The notes below the pieces were generated by a model. It had not been told where the DNA came from and ran no database searches. It was given only the letters and a program-made list of their open reading frames with translations. A stretch of 64,000 nt of DNA, taken from Streptomyces sp. 846.5 (GTDB lineage: Bacteria > Actinomycetota > Actinomycetes > Streptomycetales > Streptomycetaceae). The DNA lies in assembly GCF_004365705.1 (NCBI RefSeq), contig NZ_SOBN01000001.1, positions 2,776,001 through 2,840,000 of the forward strand, written 5' to 3'. This document shows positions 30,400 through 39,488 of the stretch, piece after piece (position 1 is the stretch's first letter; every line of letters starts with the position of its first letter). The translations under genes were made by a program, and so were the position numbers.

Positions 30400-31905
30400 T
30401 TGTCCAACGACATATCTGTCGAGACCAGAGGCGGCCTGCGGGCCAATGTGCTCAGCGGCTTCGACACCGTCATCATGGCCCTGGCCGGCAGCGCCCCCGC
30501 CTACTCCCTGGCCTCGACCACCGCGGTCCTGGTCGGCGCCGCCGGACTGGTCAGCCCGGCGGCCCTGCTCTGGTGCGCGATTCCGATGCTCGGCATCGCC
30601 TGGGCCTTCAACTACCTCGGCCGGCTGGACGTCAACGCCGGCGCCAGCTACTCCTGGGTGGGCCGTGCGCTGCACCCCGCGCTGGGCTTCCTGAGCGGCT
30701 GGTCGCTGGTGGTCTCCGCGACCATCTTCATGGTGGCGGGCTCGCTGCCCGCCGGGCAGTACACGCTCTCGCTGTTCAGTGACAGCGCCGCGAACAACAC
30801 CTGGGCCTGCATCGCGGTCGGCTCGGTGGCCTTCCTGGTGATGGCGCTGCTGGTGCTGCTGGGCGCGCGGATCACCGCGCACGCCCAGTGGATCATGACG
30901 GGTATCGAGGTCGCCATCCTGGTGGTCTTCGGCATCGCCGCCCTGGTGCACGGCGGCACCGCCGCCACCTTCTCCTGGTCCTGGCTGTGGGGCTTCGGCC
31001 ACTTCGGCGGGATCAGCGGCTTCGCCGGCGCGGCCCTGATCGCCGCCTTCTACTTCTGGGGCTGGGACGTCACCGCCAACCTCAGCGAGGAGACCAGCAA
31101 CAGCAAGAAGAACTCCGGCCTCGGCGGCCTGGTCGGCGTCGTCGCGGTGTTCGCGCTGTTCGAGATCGTCACCATCGCGGTGAACATGATCATCAGTCAG
31201 AAGGACATCAGCGACCCGAACTCCGCACCGCTGCTGACCACGCTCGGCAACACCGTGTGGCCGGGCACCGGCGGCAAGATCCTGGTGATCGCGGTGGTGC
31301 TCTCCACCGTCGCCACCCTGGAGACCACCCTGATCCAGGTCACCCGCTCACTGTTCGCCATGGGCCGCGACAAGACCATCCCGGCGGTCTTCGGCAAGTC
31401 GCACTCCCGCTGGCAGACCCCGTGGGTCGCCATCGTCGTAGTCGTCGTGGTCTCCCTCGGACTGTTCGTCGCGTCCAACTCGCTCGGCTCGGTGACCAAG
31501 ATCATGGCTGACGCGGTCGCCGCCATCGGCCTGCAGATCGCCGTCTACTACGCGCTAGCCGGGATCGCGGTGGTGGTCGCCTACCGCAAGCTGGTGTTCA
31601 AGTCGGTCTCCAACGCCATCTTCGTGGGCCTCTGGCCGCTGGCCGGCGCCGTCTTCATGGGCTTCCTCTTCGTCGAGAACTGCATGAACCTCCCCACGGC
31701 GCAGATCGCCATCGGCCTGGGCGCCCTGGCCATCGGCATCATCCCGATGGCTTACTACTGGGCCAACGGCAGTGACTACTACCGACCCGGCGCCGTCCGC
31801 CTCGACGCCACCGCCTCCGACCAGGTCGACGCCCTGTACGGGGAGAGCACACTGACCGCCGCCGGCACCGGCAGCAGCGGGGCCGGGCTGGCCACCGACA
31901 TCTGA
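30400..31905 (+). CDS. APC-superfamily amino acid permease
   Basis: This is a 501-aa integral membrane protein with about 12 hydrophobic segments. The first, MALAGSAPAYSLASTTAVLV, has the APC-family unwound-helix pattern, and YFWGWDVTANLSEETSNSKK matches the conserved TM6/loop of the group. The TTG start at 30400 is supported by AGGAGAGG 7 nt upstream. The C-terminus is a hydrophilic tail of about 45 residues. No metabolic gene is adjacent that would reveal the amino acid or amine carried. Confidence 0.88.
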   Translation: MSNDISVETRGGLRANVLSGFDTVIMALAGSAPAYSLASTTAVLVGAAGLVSPAALLWCAIPMLGIAWAFNYLGRLDVNAGASYSWVGRALHPALGFLSGWSLVVSATIFMVAGSLPAGQYTLSLFSDSAANNTWACIAVGSVAFLVMALLVLLGARITAHAQWIMTGIEVAILVVFGIAALVHGGTAATFSWSWLWGFGHFGGISGFAGAALIAAFYFWGWDVTANLSEETSNSKKNSGLGGLVGVVAVFALFEIVTIAVNMIISQKDISDPNSAPLLTTLGNTVWPGTGGKILVIAVVLSTVATLETTLIQVTRSLFAMGRDKTIPAVFGKSHSRWQTPWVAIVVVVVVSLGLFVASNSLGSVTKIMADAVAAIGLQIAVYYALAGIAVVVAYRKLVFKSVSNAIFVGLWPLAGAVFMGFLFVENCMNLPTAQIAIGLGALAIGIIPMAYYWANGSDYYRPGAVRLDATASDQVDALYGESTLTAAGTGSSGAGLATDI

Positions 31906-31971
31906 TCGGCTATCTGATCAGCTATCAGATTTGGGCAGTCACCACACGTTTACAGAGAGCCAGTAGCATCT

Positions 31972-32010
31972 GCGGGTGTCGGATCCGGTTCGTCCGGTTC
32001 CGGCACCCGC
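31972..32010 (+). terminator. Imperfect hairpin upstream of the helical-repeat gene
   Basis: GCGGGTG-T-CGGA-T-CCGG pairs with CCGG-T-TCCG-G-CACCCGC around TTCGT, with two mismatches. It lies 66 bp after the permease stop, which also has overlapping ATCTGAT/ATCAGAT repeats. It may terminate the permease transcript. Confidence 0.5.
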
Positions 32011-32034
32011 TGTCTGCGTTTCCGCACCGTGCTC

Positions 32035-32062
32035 CACAACCTGCTCGACACAACCTGCTCGA
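32035..32062. repeat. Exact tandem duplication of 14 bp
   Basis: CACAACCTGCTCGA occurs twice without a gap in the leader of the following gene, 50 bp before its start. It is probably a slippage duplication; a role as paired regulator sites is possible. Confidence 0.75.
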
Positions 32063-32112
32063 CCCCCCTCGGACGTAGCTCTACCGACTCCAGACGAGAA
32101 GCGGTCCCTCCT

Positions 32113-33087
32113 ATGGCAAGAGCAAGAAGACGCACCACCGCCGCCGTACGATTCGACCCCACCTTCGGCGACGCGGCGCTGGCCACCGCCCGGCAGGACC
32201 TGGTGGTGGGCCGCTGGCAGGGAGCCCGGGACCTGCTCAGGGACACCGGGCGGGACTGGGACCGGCGCACCCACCGGGTCCGGCTGCTCGCCGACGCCGC
32301 GGCCGGCATACGCACGGTGGAGACCTGGCAGTCCGCCGATCCGGACAACCCGGACGCGCTGGTGCTGCGGGCCGAGACCGAGGTGATGCGGATCTTCTCG
32401 GCGGTCGCCGAGACCAACCGGACCCAGGGCGCGCCGCCCCCCTCCGAGGACAGCCTGGACCGCTCCCATCTCGACCGCGCCGCACGGATCTGCCTGCAGG
32501 CATCCGAACGCAATCCCGCCGACCCGCTGCCCTGGGTCTCCCTGATGACCCTGGCCCGCCTCTACGGCCAGGGCCATCCTCATGTCTGGCACTGGTGGCG
32601 CGAGTTGCAGGCCCGCGACCCCTACAGCCGCGAGGGCCACCACCAGGTGCTGCGCCACCTCTCCGCACGCTGGCACGGATCGCACGGCGAGATGTACAAC
32701 TTCGCCCGCGACAGCGCCGCCTTCGCCCCGCACGGATCCCCGCTGGCCGCGCTCACCCAGGCCGCCCGGGCGGAGCACTACCGCCAGCGGGTCGACACCG
32801 AGGGCACCGCCGCGGTGGGCCTGACCTACCACTGGAACCACGAGGTCGCGGTGCAGGCGCTGCACAGCACCATGCGGCAGTGGATCGCGCACCGCAGCGG
32901 CATGGAGTACGCCCAGGACGTGGCCGACCTCAACATGCTGGCGCACGGGCTGGTCTACGCCGGGCTCATCGACGAGGCCGCCGAGGTGTTCCGCCAGTTG
33001 GGGGACCGGCCCACCCGGGTGCCCTGGTCCTACACCGGCAACCCCGAGACCCTGTTCGACCACTGGCGCGCCCAGCTGGCCCGCTGA
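32113..33087 (+). CDS. Conserved streptomycete helical-repeat protein, function unknown
   Basis: This is a 324-aa soluble protein upstream of pta-ackA-pyk. It is almost entirely helical, with TPR-like spacing (LAARQDL-type pairs; ARICLQASERNPADPLPWV; ALVLRAETEVMRIF) and no signal peptide or membrane segment. Trp/His-rich blocks (HPHVWHWWRELQ, LTYHWNHEVAVQALH) are conspicuous and probably conserved. A basic N-terminus (MARARRRTT) could contact nucleic acid or membrane. I recall a homologue at the same place in S. coelicolor. No enzymatic motif is visible, so no function is assigned. Confidence 0.75.
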   Translation: MARARRRTTAAVRFDPTFGDAALATARQDLVVGRWQGARDLLRDTGRDWDRRTHRVRLLADAAAGIRTVETWQSADPDNPDALVLRAETEVMRIFSAVAETNRTQGAPPPSEDSLDRSHLDRAARICLQASERNPADPLPWVSLMTLARLYGQGHPHVWHWWRELQARDPYSREGHHQVLRHLSARWHGSHGEMYNFARDSAAFAPHGSPLAALTQAARAEHYRQRVDTEGTAAVGLTYHWNHEVAVQALHSTMRQWIAHRSGMEYAQDVADLNMLAHGLVYAGLIDEAAEVFRQLGDRPTRVPWSYTGNPETLFDHWRAQLAR

Positions 33088-33227
33088 CGGGAGCCGTCTG
33101 ACAGGAGCCCCGCCGGGCGCACCCCGGTCACCGGTGCGAAGGTAGGCTCGTTGAGCGGGGCCGGCAGGGCATCGTCCGCGCCGGGCCCGTCCACCAGTGG
33201 CCAGGCAGAGCGAACGGAGTGCCCCCT

Positions 33228-35366
33228 GTGGCGCGCAGTGTCTATGTGACCGGGATCGGCAGGGGGGACGGCCGTCAGGCGGTCGAACTGGGGGTCATGG
33301 AACTGCTGACCCGTCAGGTCGACCGGGTCGGGGTCTTCCGCCCGCTGACGCACTCGCGCACCGACCATGTGGTGGAACTGCTGCGCGGCCGCTACCGGAT
33401 CGACCTCGCGTCCGAGGAGATGTACGGCCTCAGCTACGACGAGGCCGCCGCGCTGCAGGCCGAGCGCGGCCCGGACGAGCTGATCGGGATGCTGGTCGAC
33501 CGGTTCCGTGAGCTGGAGCGTCAGTGCCAGACGGTGCTGGTGCTCGGCACCGACTTCGCCGACACCAACATCCCCGACGAACTGGCCGTCAACGCCCGGC
33601 TGGCCAACGAGTTCGGCGCCTGGGTGCTGCCGGTCGTCGGCGGCCACCGGGAGAGCGCGGACACCGTCGTCGCCGAGGTGCGCAATGCCCACCGCGCCTA
33701 CTCCGACCTGGGCTGCAGCATTCTGGCCATGGTCGCCAACCGGGTCGCCGGGCGCGACAAGCAGGAGGTCCAGCGCCGCCTGGCCACCCGGCCGGACGTA
33801 CCCGTCTACGTCATCCCGGACGAGCCGGCGCTCTCCGCGCCGACCGTGGCCCAGGTCGTCGACACCACCGGCGCCGAGGTCCTGCTCGGCGACGCCTCCG
33901 GGCTGGCCAGGGACGTCCGCCGGTTCGTGTTCGGCGGAGCGATGCTGCCCAACTTCCTCGGCGCCCTCTCCGAGGGCTGCCTGGTGATCACCCCGGGCGA
34001 CCGGGCCGACCTGCTGATCGGCTCGCTGGCCGCGCACGCCGCCGGCTCCCCGCCGATCGCCGGGGTGCTGCTGACGATGGGACAGAGCCCCGGCGCCGAC
34101 GTGATGCGGCTGGCCGCCCGGCTGGCCCCGGGCACCCCGGTCGCGGTGGTCCCCGAGGGCAGCTTCGCCACGGCGACCGGCCTGTCCGCGCTGGAGGGCA
34201 AGCTCACCGCGGCCAGCCCTCGCAAGGCCGAGACCGCGCTGGGCCTGTTCGAGCTGCATGTCGACACCACCGAGCTGACCCGCCGGATCGAGCTGAGCCG
34301 CTCCGAGCGGGTCACCCCGATGATGTTCGAGCACGAGCTGCTGGAACGCGCCCGGGGCTCCCGGCTGGTGGAGGTCGTGCTGCCGGAGGGCACCGAGGAG
34401 CGGGTGCTGCGGGCCGCGGAGGTGCTGCTGCGCCGCAATGTCTGCCACCTCACCCTGCTCGGCAGCGAGGACGCGGTCCGCAAGCGGCTGGCCGAGCTCG
34501 GCATCGACCTCGGACTCGACCGCACGGCCGAGGACGCCGGGCAGCGGGCCCGGGCCCGGATCATCGACCCGGCCACCTCCCCGCTGCGGGACCGCTTCGC
34601 CGAGCGCTACGCCGAGATCCGCAGGCACAAGGGCATGACCGTGGAGGCGGCCCAGGACGTGGTCACCGACGTCAGCTACTTCGGCACCCTGATGGTGCAG
34701 GAGGGCCTCGCCGACGGCATGGTCAGCGGCGCCGTCCACTCCACGGCCGCGACCGTCCGCCCGGCCTTCGAGATCATCAAGACCTCGCCGGGCGCCGCGA
34801 TCGTCTCCTCGGTCTTCTTCATGTGCCTCGCCGACCGGGTGCTGGTCTACGGCGACTGCGCGGTCAATCCCGATCCCGACGCCGAACAGCTCGCCGACAT
34901 CGCCATCCAGTCGGCGGAGACCGCCGCCCGCTTCGGGGTCGAGCCCCGGATCGCCCTGCTCTCCTACTCCACCGGCACCTCCGGCAGCGGGGTGGACGTC
35001 GACAAGGTCCGCAAGGCCACCGAGATCGTCCGCCGGCAGCGCCCCGACCTGCTGGTCGAGGGCCCGATCCAGTACGACGCGGCGGTGGAGCCCCTGGTCG
35101 CGGCGACCAAGCTGCCCGGCTCGGAGGTCGCCGGACGCGCCACCGTGCTGATCTTCCCGGACCTGAACACCGGCAACAACACCTACAAGGCCGTGCAGCG
35201 CTCGGCCGGCGCGGTCGCCGTCGGCCCGGTGCTCCAGGGTCTGCGCAAGCCGGTGAACGACCTGTCCCGCGGCGCGTTGGTCCAGGACATCGTCAACACC
35301 GTCGCCATTACTGCCATCCAGGCCCAACAGGCCGCCGCCGATCTCGCGAAGGAGCAGCAGTCATGA
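33228..35366 (+). CDS. pta: Phosphate acetyltransferase Pta (long form)
   Basis: This is a 712-aa long-type Pta interconverting acetyl-CoA and acetyl phosphate. The N-terminal P-loop-like domain (about 1-200), central DRTGG domain (about 215-330) and C-terminal catalytic PTA_PTB domain (about 370-705) are recognisable; the last begins at MMFEHELLERARGSRLVEVV. The GTG at 33228 is preferred because ACGGAG lies 8 nt upstream, over the in-frame GTG at 33219. An ATGA overlap couples it to ackA. Together they form the acetate overflow/assimilation pathway. Confidence 0.95.
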   Translation: MARSVYVTGIGRGDGRQAVELGVMELLTRQVDRVGVFRPLTHSRTDHVVELLRGRYRIDLASEEMYGLSYDEAAALQAERGPDELIGMLVDRFRELERQCQTVLVLGTDFADTNIPDELAVNARLANEFGAWVLPVVGGHRESADTVVAEVRNAHRAYSDLGCSILAMVANRVAGRDKQEVQRRLATRPDVPVYVIPDEPALSAPTVAQVVDTTGAEVLLGDASGLARDVRRFVFGGAMLPNFLGALSEGCLVITPGDRADLLIGSLAAHAAGSPPIAGVLLTMGQSPGADVMRLAARLAPGTPVAVVPEGSFATATGLSALEGKLTAASPRKAETALGLFELHVDTTELTRRIELSRSERVTPMMFEHELLERARGSRLVEVVLPEGTEERVLRAAEVLLRRNVCHLTLLGSEDAVRKRLAELGIDLGLDRTAEDAGQRARARIIDPATSPLRDRFAERYAEIRRHKGMTVEAAQDVVTDVSYFGTLMVQEGLADGMVSGAVHSTAATVRPAFEIIKTSPGAAIVSSVFFMCLADRVLVYGDCAVNPDPDAEQLADIAIQSAETAARFGVEPRIALLSYSTGTSGSGVDVDKVRKATEIVRRQRPDLLVEGPIQYDAAVEPLVAATKLPGSEVAGRATVLIFPDLNTGNNTYKAVQRSAGAVAVGPVLQGLRKPVNDLSRGALVQDIVNTVAITAIQAQQAAADLAKEQQS

Positions 35367-36517
35367 CCGACGCCTCTCGCGTACTCGTTCTCAACTCCGG
35401 TTCCTCCTCGGTCAAGTACCAGTTGATCGACATGGCCGACGGCAGTCGGCTCGGCTCCGGCCTGGTCGAGCGCATCGGCGAGCCGGACTGCCCCGACCAC
35501 ACCACCGCGCTGACCCGCATCGCCGACGAGCTGGCCGAACGGGGCCTCGGCCTGGACTCCCCCGAACTCGCCGCCGTCGGCCATCGCGTGGTGCACGGCG
35601 GCAGCCGCTTCACCGCCCCCACTCTGATCACCGACGAGGTGCTGGACGCCGTCCGGGAGCTCGTCCCGCTCGCGCCGCTGCACAACCCCGCCAACATCAC
35701 CGGCATCGAGGTCGCCCGCAAGCTGCGGCCCGATCTGCCCCAGGTAGCGGTGTTCGACACCGCCTTCCACACCACCATGCCGGAGAGCGCGGCCCGCTAC
35801 GCCATCGACACTGAGACCGCGGACCGCTACGCCGTCCGCCGCTACGGCTTCCACGGCACATCCCACCAGTACGTGTCACGCCGTGTCGCCCGGCTCCTGG
35901 GAAAGTCACCCGAAGCGGTGAATGTGATCGTGCTGCACCTGGGCAACGGCGCCAGCGCCTCCGCGGTGGCCGGCGGGGTCTGCGTGGACACCTCGATGGG
36001 GCTCACTCCGCTGGAGGGCCTGGTCATGGGCACCCGCTCGGGCGATCTGGACCCCGCCGTGCTGCTGCACCTGCACCGGGTCGGCGGGTTCTCCGTGGAC
36101 GAGATCGACACCCTGCTCAACCGCCGCAGCGGGCTGCTCGGCCTGTGCGGGGACAACGACATGCGGGAGATCACCCGCCGGACGGCCGCGGGCGACCGGG
36201 CCGCCCGGCTGGCCTTCGACATCTACATCCACCGGCTGCGCAAGTACATCGGCGCCTACTACGCCGTGCTGGGACGGGTGGACGCCATCGCCTTCACCGC
36301 CGGCGTCGGCGAGAACGCCGTCGAGGTGCGCGAGGCGGCCGTGTCCGGCCTGGAGTCGCTGGGCCTGGAACTCGACACCGCACTGAACTCGGTACGCTCC
36401 GCCGAACCCCGGGTGGTCTCCCCGGAGGGCTCCAGGGTGGTCGTCGCCGTGGTGCCCACCGACGAGGAGCTGGAGATCGCCCAGCAGACATTCGGCCTGG
36501 TCAGCCCGGCCGCCTAG
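35363..36517 (+). CDS. ackA: Acetate kinase AckA
   Basis: This is a 384-aa ASKHA-fold kinase converting acetyl phosphate plus ADP to acetate plus ATP. The N-terminal signature VLVLNSGSSSVKYQL, the HRVVHGG loop, FHGTSHQYVS, HLGNGASASAV and AFTAGVGENA are all intact. It is translationally coupled to pta. Pyruvate kinase begins 64 bp downstream, so carbon leaves glycolysis and is converted to acetate by genes in one locus. Confidence 0.96.
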   Translation: MTDASRVLVLNSGSSSVKYQLIDMADGSRLGSGLVERIGEPDCPDHTTALTRIADELAERGLGLDSPELAAVGHRVVHGGSRFTAPTLITDEVLDAVRELVPLAPLHNPANITGIEVARKLRPDLPQVAVFDTAFHTTMPESAARYAIDTETADRYAVRRYGFHGTSHQYVSRRVARLLGKSPEAVNVIVLHLGNGASASAVAGGVCVDTSMGLTPLEGLVMGTRSGDLDPAVLLHLHRVGGFSVDEIDTLLNRRSGLLGLCGDNDMREITRRTAAGDRAARLAFDIYIHRLRKYIGAYYAVLGRVDAIAFTAGVGENAVEVREAAVSGLESLGLELDTALNSVRSAEPRVVSPEGSRVVVAVVPTDEELEIAQQTFGLVSPAA

Positions 36518-36581
36518 GACTGCGCAGCCGTGCGAACCGATCGAAAATACACCCGAAGGGCGACCCGATAGAATGAGCCAT

Positions 36582-38021
36582 ATGCGCCGAGCCAAGATCG
36601 TCTGCACCCTGGGTCCCGCGACGGACAACTTCGAACAGTTGAAAGCACTGATCGAAGCTGGAATGAACGTCGCCCGTCTGAACATGAGTCACGGCGTCCA
36701 CGCCGACCACGAGGAGCGCTACAAGAACGTACGCGCCGCCTCTGAGGCGACCGGACGCGCCGTCGGCGTCCTCGCCGACCTGCAAGGCCCGAAGATCCGT
36801 CTGGCCACCTTCGCCAACGGCCCGGTCACGGTGGAGAACGGTGACACCTTCACCATCACCACCGAGGACGTCCCGGGCGACCAGCACATCTGCGGCACCA
36901 CCTACAAGGGCCTGCCCGGCGACGTGAAGCCCGGCGACCCGGTCCTGATCAACGACGGCGTGGTCGCCCTGGAGGTCGTCAGCGTCGACGGCCCCCGCGT
37001 GGTCACCCGCGTCGTCGAGGGCGGCGTCCTCTCCAACAACAAGGGCATCAACCTGCCCGGAGCAGCCGTCAACGTCCCCGCCCTGTCCGAGAAGGACAAG
37101 GAGGACCTGCGCTTCGCGCTGGCCCTCGGCGTCGACATGGTGGCCCTCTCGTTCGTGCGCAACGCCGCGGACATCAAGGACGTCCACGAGGTCATGGACG
37201 CGGTCGGGATCCGCGTCCCGGTCATCGCCAAGGTCGAGAAGCCGCAGGCGGTGGAGGCCATGGAGGAGATCGTCCTGGCCTTCGACGCGGTGATGGTGGC
37301 CCGCGGCGACCTCGCCGTCGAGTATCCGCTGGAGCGGGTGCCGCTGGTGCAGAAGCGCCTGATCACCCTGTGCCGCCGGAACGCCAAGCCGGTCATCGTC
37401 GCCACCCAGATGATGGAGTCGATGATCACCGCCTCGCGCCCCACCCGCGCCGAGGCGTCCGACTGCGCCAACGCCATCCTGGACGGCGCGGACGCGGTCA
37501 TGCTCTCCGCCGAGTCCAGCGTGGGCAAATTCCCGATCGAGACCGTGCAGACCATGTCGCGGATCATCGAGGCGGCCGAGGAGGAGCTGCTGTCGCAGGG
37601 CCTCCAGCCGCTGAACCCGGGCCGCAAGCCGCGCACCCAGGGCGGCTCCGTCGCCCGCGCCGCCTGCGAGCTGGGCGACTTCCTCGGCGCCAAGGCCCTG
37701 GTGGCCTTCACCAAGTCCGGTGACACCGCCCGCCGGCTGTCCCGCTACCGTTCGCCGATCCCGGTGCTGGCCTTCACGCCGGACGCCGCCACCCGCAACC
37801 AGCTCACCCTCAGCTGGGGCGTGGAGACCTTTGTGACCCCGCAGGTCGGCACCACCGACGCGATGGTCGACCAGGTCGACGGGGCCGTCCAGAGTCTGGG
37901 CCGCTACAGCGACGGCGACACCCTGATCGTGACCGCGGGATCGCCCCCCGGCGTGTCCGGCACCACCAACATGCTCCGGGTGCACCACCTGGGCGAGAGC
38001 GGCAGCGGCGGGCGGCGCTGA
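36582..38021 (+). CDS. pyk: Pyruvate kinase
   Basis: This is a 479-aa enzyme making pyruvate and ATP from phosphoenolpyruvate and ADP. It opens MRRAKIVCTLGPAT, then has MNVARLNMSHG, DLQGPKIRL and the active-site stretch VPVIAKVEKPQAVEAMEEI (Lys and Glu). VMVARGDLAVEYPLERVPLVQK and the C-terminal allosteric domain from about 340 follow. An in-frame ATG at 36573 is an equally possible start; 36582 matches the usual N-terminus. It is the last gene of the pta-ackA-pyk group and is closed by a perfect terminator. Confidence 0.95.
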   Translation: MRRAKIVCTLGPATDNFEQLKALIEAGMNVARLNMSHGVHADHEERYKNVRAASEATGRAVGVLADLQGPKIRLATFANGPVTVENGDTFTITTEDVPGDQHICGTTYKGLPGDVKPGDPVLINDGVVALEVVSVDGPRVVTRVVEGGVLSNNKGINLPGAAVNVPALSEKDKEDLRFALALGVDMVALSFVRNAADIKDVHEVMDAVGIRVPVIAKVEKPQAVEAMEEIVLAFDAVMVARGDLAVEYPLERVPLVQKRLITLCRRNAKPVIVATQMMESMITASRPTRAEASDCANAILDGADAVMLSAESSVGKFPIETVQTMSRIIEAAEEELLSQGLQPLNPGRKPRTQGGSVARAACELGDFLGAKALVAFTKSGDTARRLSRYRSPIPVLAFTPDAATRNQLTLSWGVETFVTPQVGTTDAMVDQVDGAVQSLGRYSDGDTLIVTAGSPPGVSGTTNMLRVHHLGESGSGGRR

Positions 38022-38058
38022 CCCTCACGCGGGAGCCGCACGACGCCGTAGTGCGACG

Positions 38059-38091
38059 AAGGGCCTGTCCGGTTCGACCGGACAGGCCCTT
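38059..38091. terminator. Bidirectional terminator after pyk
   Basis: A perfect 15-bp stem (AAGGGCCTGTCCGGT and its complement) with a TCG loop lies between convergent pyk and the Ala/Ser-rich protein gene. The A/T pairs at its base give short U-runs in both directions. Confidence 0.9.
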
Positions 38092-38120
38092 CCTCGTGCG
38101 CCGACCAGGGTGGGGGATGG

Positions 38121-39488
38121 TCAGCTCAGCGGGGTGTAGTACAGGTGCATCCCAGGGATGGTCAGATTGCCGCCGGTCTGCCCCGCCTGGATCGCGGTGG
38201 CGTTGGTCAGCTCCAGCGTCAGCGGGATCGGCACCGCGCCGATCAGGTCGTACAGCCAGGCCGGCAGGGTGTCCGGGGTCAGCGTCAGGCTGACGTTCAG
38301 CCAGGCCAGCGGAATGCCCTCGGCCTTGGACAGCGTCCCGGAGAGGCTGGTCACGTACATCGTGACGGTGCCCCCGCGCATCGTGGAGGTCGTACCCGAA
38401 CCGCCCTGGACGTGCAGCTTCCGGCCGTCCTGCGGTGCGGACATGTCCAGGTTGTCGATGTTCACCTGCTGGGCGGTGAACTTCAGCACCCGGACGTCGC
38501 CGCCGGCCGTGTGGACCGTCTTCACGCCCCAGAACTGAGTGTTGATCAGCTCCAGTCGGCTGGTCTTCAGGGTCCACGGGTCCACCGGGAAGGTCCCCGC
38601 GGGCAGGGTCTCCAGCGGAGCGGCCAGCTTGCTGACATTGCAGAGCCGGTTCGCCGAGGCGGCGGCCGAGGAGCTCGGGTTCGCGGAGGCGCTGGCCGTC
38701 GGGCTGGCCGCCGCGCTCGACACTGCGCTGCTGGGCTTGGCCGTGGCACTGGCCGAGGTGCTGGACGCGGCCGGGGTGGACGCCGAGGCACTGGCCGTCG
38801 GGCTCGCCGAAGCAGTTGTCGCTGCTGCGGCGGCCCTCGGCGCGGAGGTGGCCGTCGACGTGGCCGAGGTCGTGGCCGTGGGGCTGGCGGTCGCGGTGGT
38901 GGCCGCGGCGGCGTGGTTGCCGGTCAGCAGGTTGCCGAGACCGTCGAGCAGACCCAGCAGCCCTCCGGCCGACGCGCTGGCCGACGCACTCGGCGAGGCG
39001 CTGGCCGACGGGCTCGCCGAGGCCGACGCACTGGGCGTGGCCGCGCTGCCCGAGGTCGACGAAGTCGTGGTGGAAGTCGTGGTGGTGGAGCTCTTCCTGG
39101 TCGCCGACGACTGCTTCTGCGCGGCCGACGCGGACGCGCTGGACGTCGCCGACTTGGCGGTCTTGGCGGCGCTGCTCGCGGCGCTGCTGGACGTCGTCGT
39201 CGAGGAGCTCGTGGTGCAGTTCGCGCCCGTGCTGCTCGCGCTGGTCGCCGACGCGGTGCTGCTCGTGGCGGTGGTCTTGGAGACGTCGGCGGCAAAGGCC
39301 AGCTTGGGGGCGATCGAACCCACCAGCAGCGCGGTCGGCACCGCGGTCATGGCCAGCACCCGCCCGACCGGAAGCTGCATCCGGTCCCGCACGGTCGGCC
39401 GAGGGGCCGCATGGCGGGCACCGGGACGACGCTGGATCTGCTCCGCGTCGGTGGGACGGTCCGACCGGGTGGAGTCGGGGTCACTCAC
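38121..39488 (-). CDS. Secreted Ala/Ser-rich low-complexity protein of the DUF6230/DUF6114 operon
   Basis: This is a 455-aa third gene of a minus-strand operon. Residues 1-37 are polar. A hydrophobic export or anchor segment spans about 41-66 (MTAVPTALLVGSIAPKLAFA). Then about 210 residues are nearly pure Ser, Ala and Thr with Pro and Lys, interrupted once by an amphipathic GGLLGLLDGLGNLLTG. The final ~175 residues form a folded-looking beta-rich domain with LRLELINTQFWG-like strands. Only two Cys occur, one before the linker and one at the domain start. GTG at 39488 has AGGAGGAG upstream and overlaps the preceding gene by 8 nt. Function is unknown; a cell-surface stalk-and-head protein is the simplest reading. 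Confidence 0.8.
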   Translation of the reverse strand: MSDPDSTRSDRPTDAEQIQRRPGARHAAPRPTVRDRMQLPVGRVLAMTAVPTALLVGSIAPKLAFAADVSKTTATSSTASATSASSTGANCTTSSSTTTSSSAASSAAKTAKSATSSASASAAQKQSSATRKSSTTTTSTTTSSTSGSAATPSASASASPSASASPSASASASAGGLLGLLDGLGNLLTGNHAAAATTATASPTATTSATSTATSAPRAAAAATTASASPTASASASTPAASSTSASATAKPSSAVSSAAASPTASASANPSSSAAASANRLCNVSKLAAPLETLPAGTFPVDPWTLKTSRLELINTQFWGVKTVHTAGGDVRVLKFTAQQVNIDNLDMSAPQDGRKLHVQGGSGTTSTMRGGTVTMYVTSLSGTLSKAEGIPLAWLNVSLTLTPDTLPAWLYDLIGAVPIPLTLELTNATAIQAGQTGGNLTIPGMHLYYTPLS

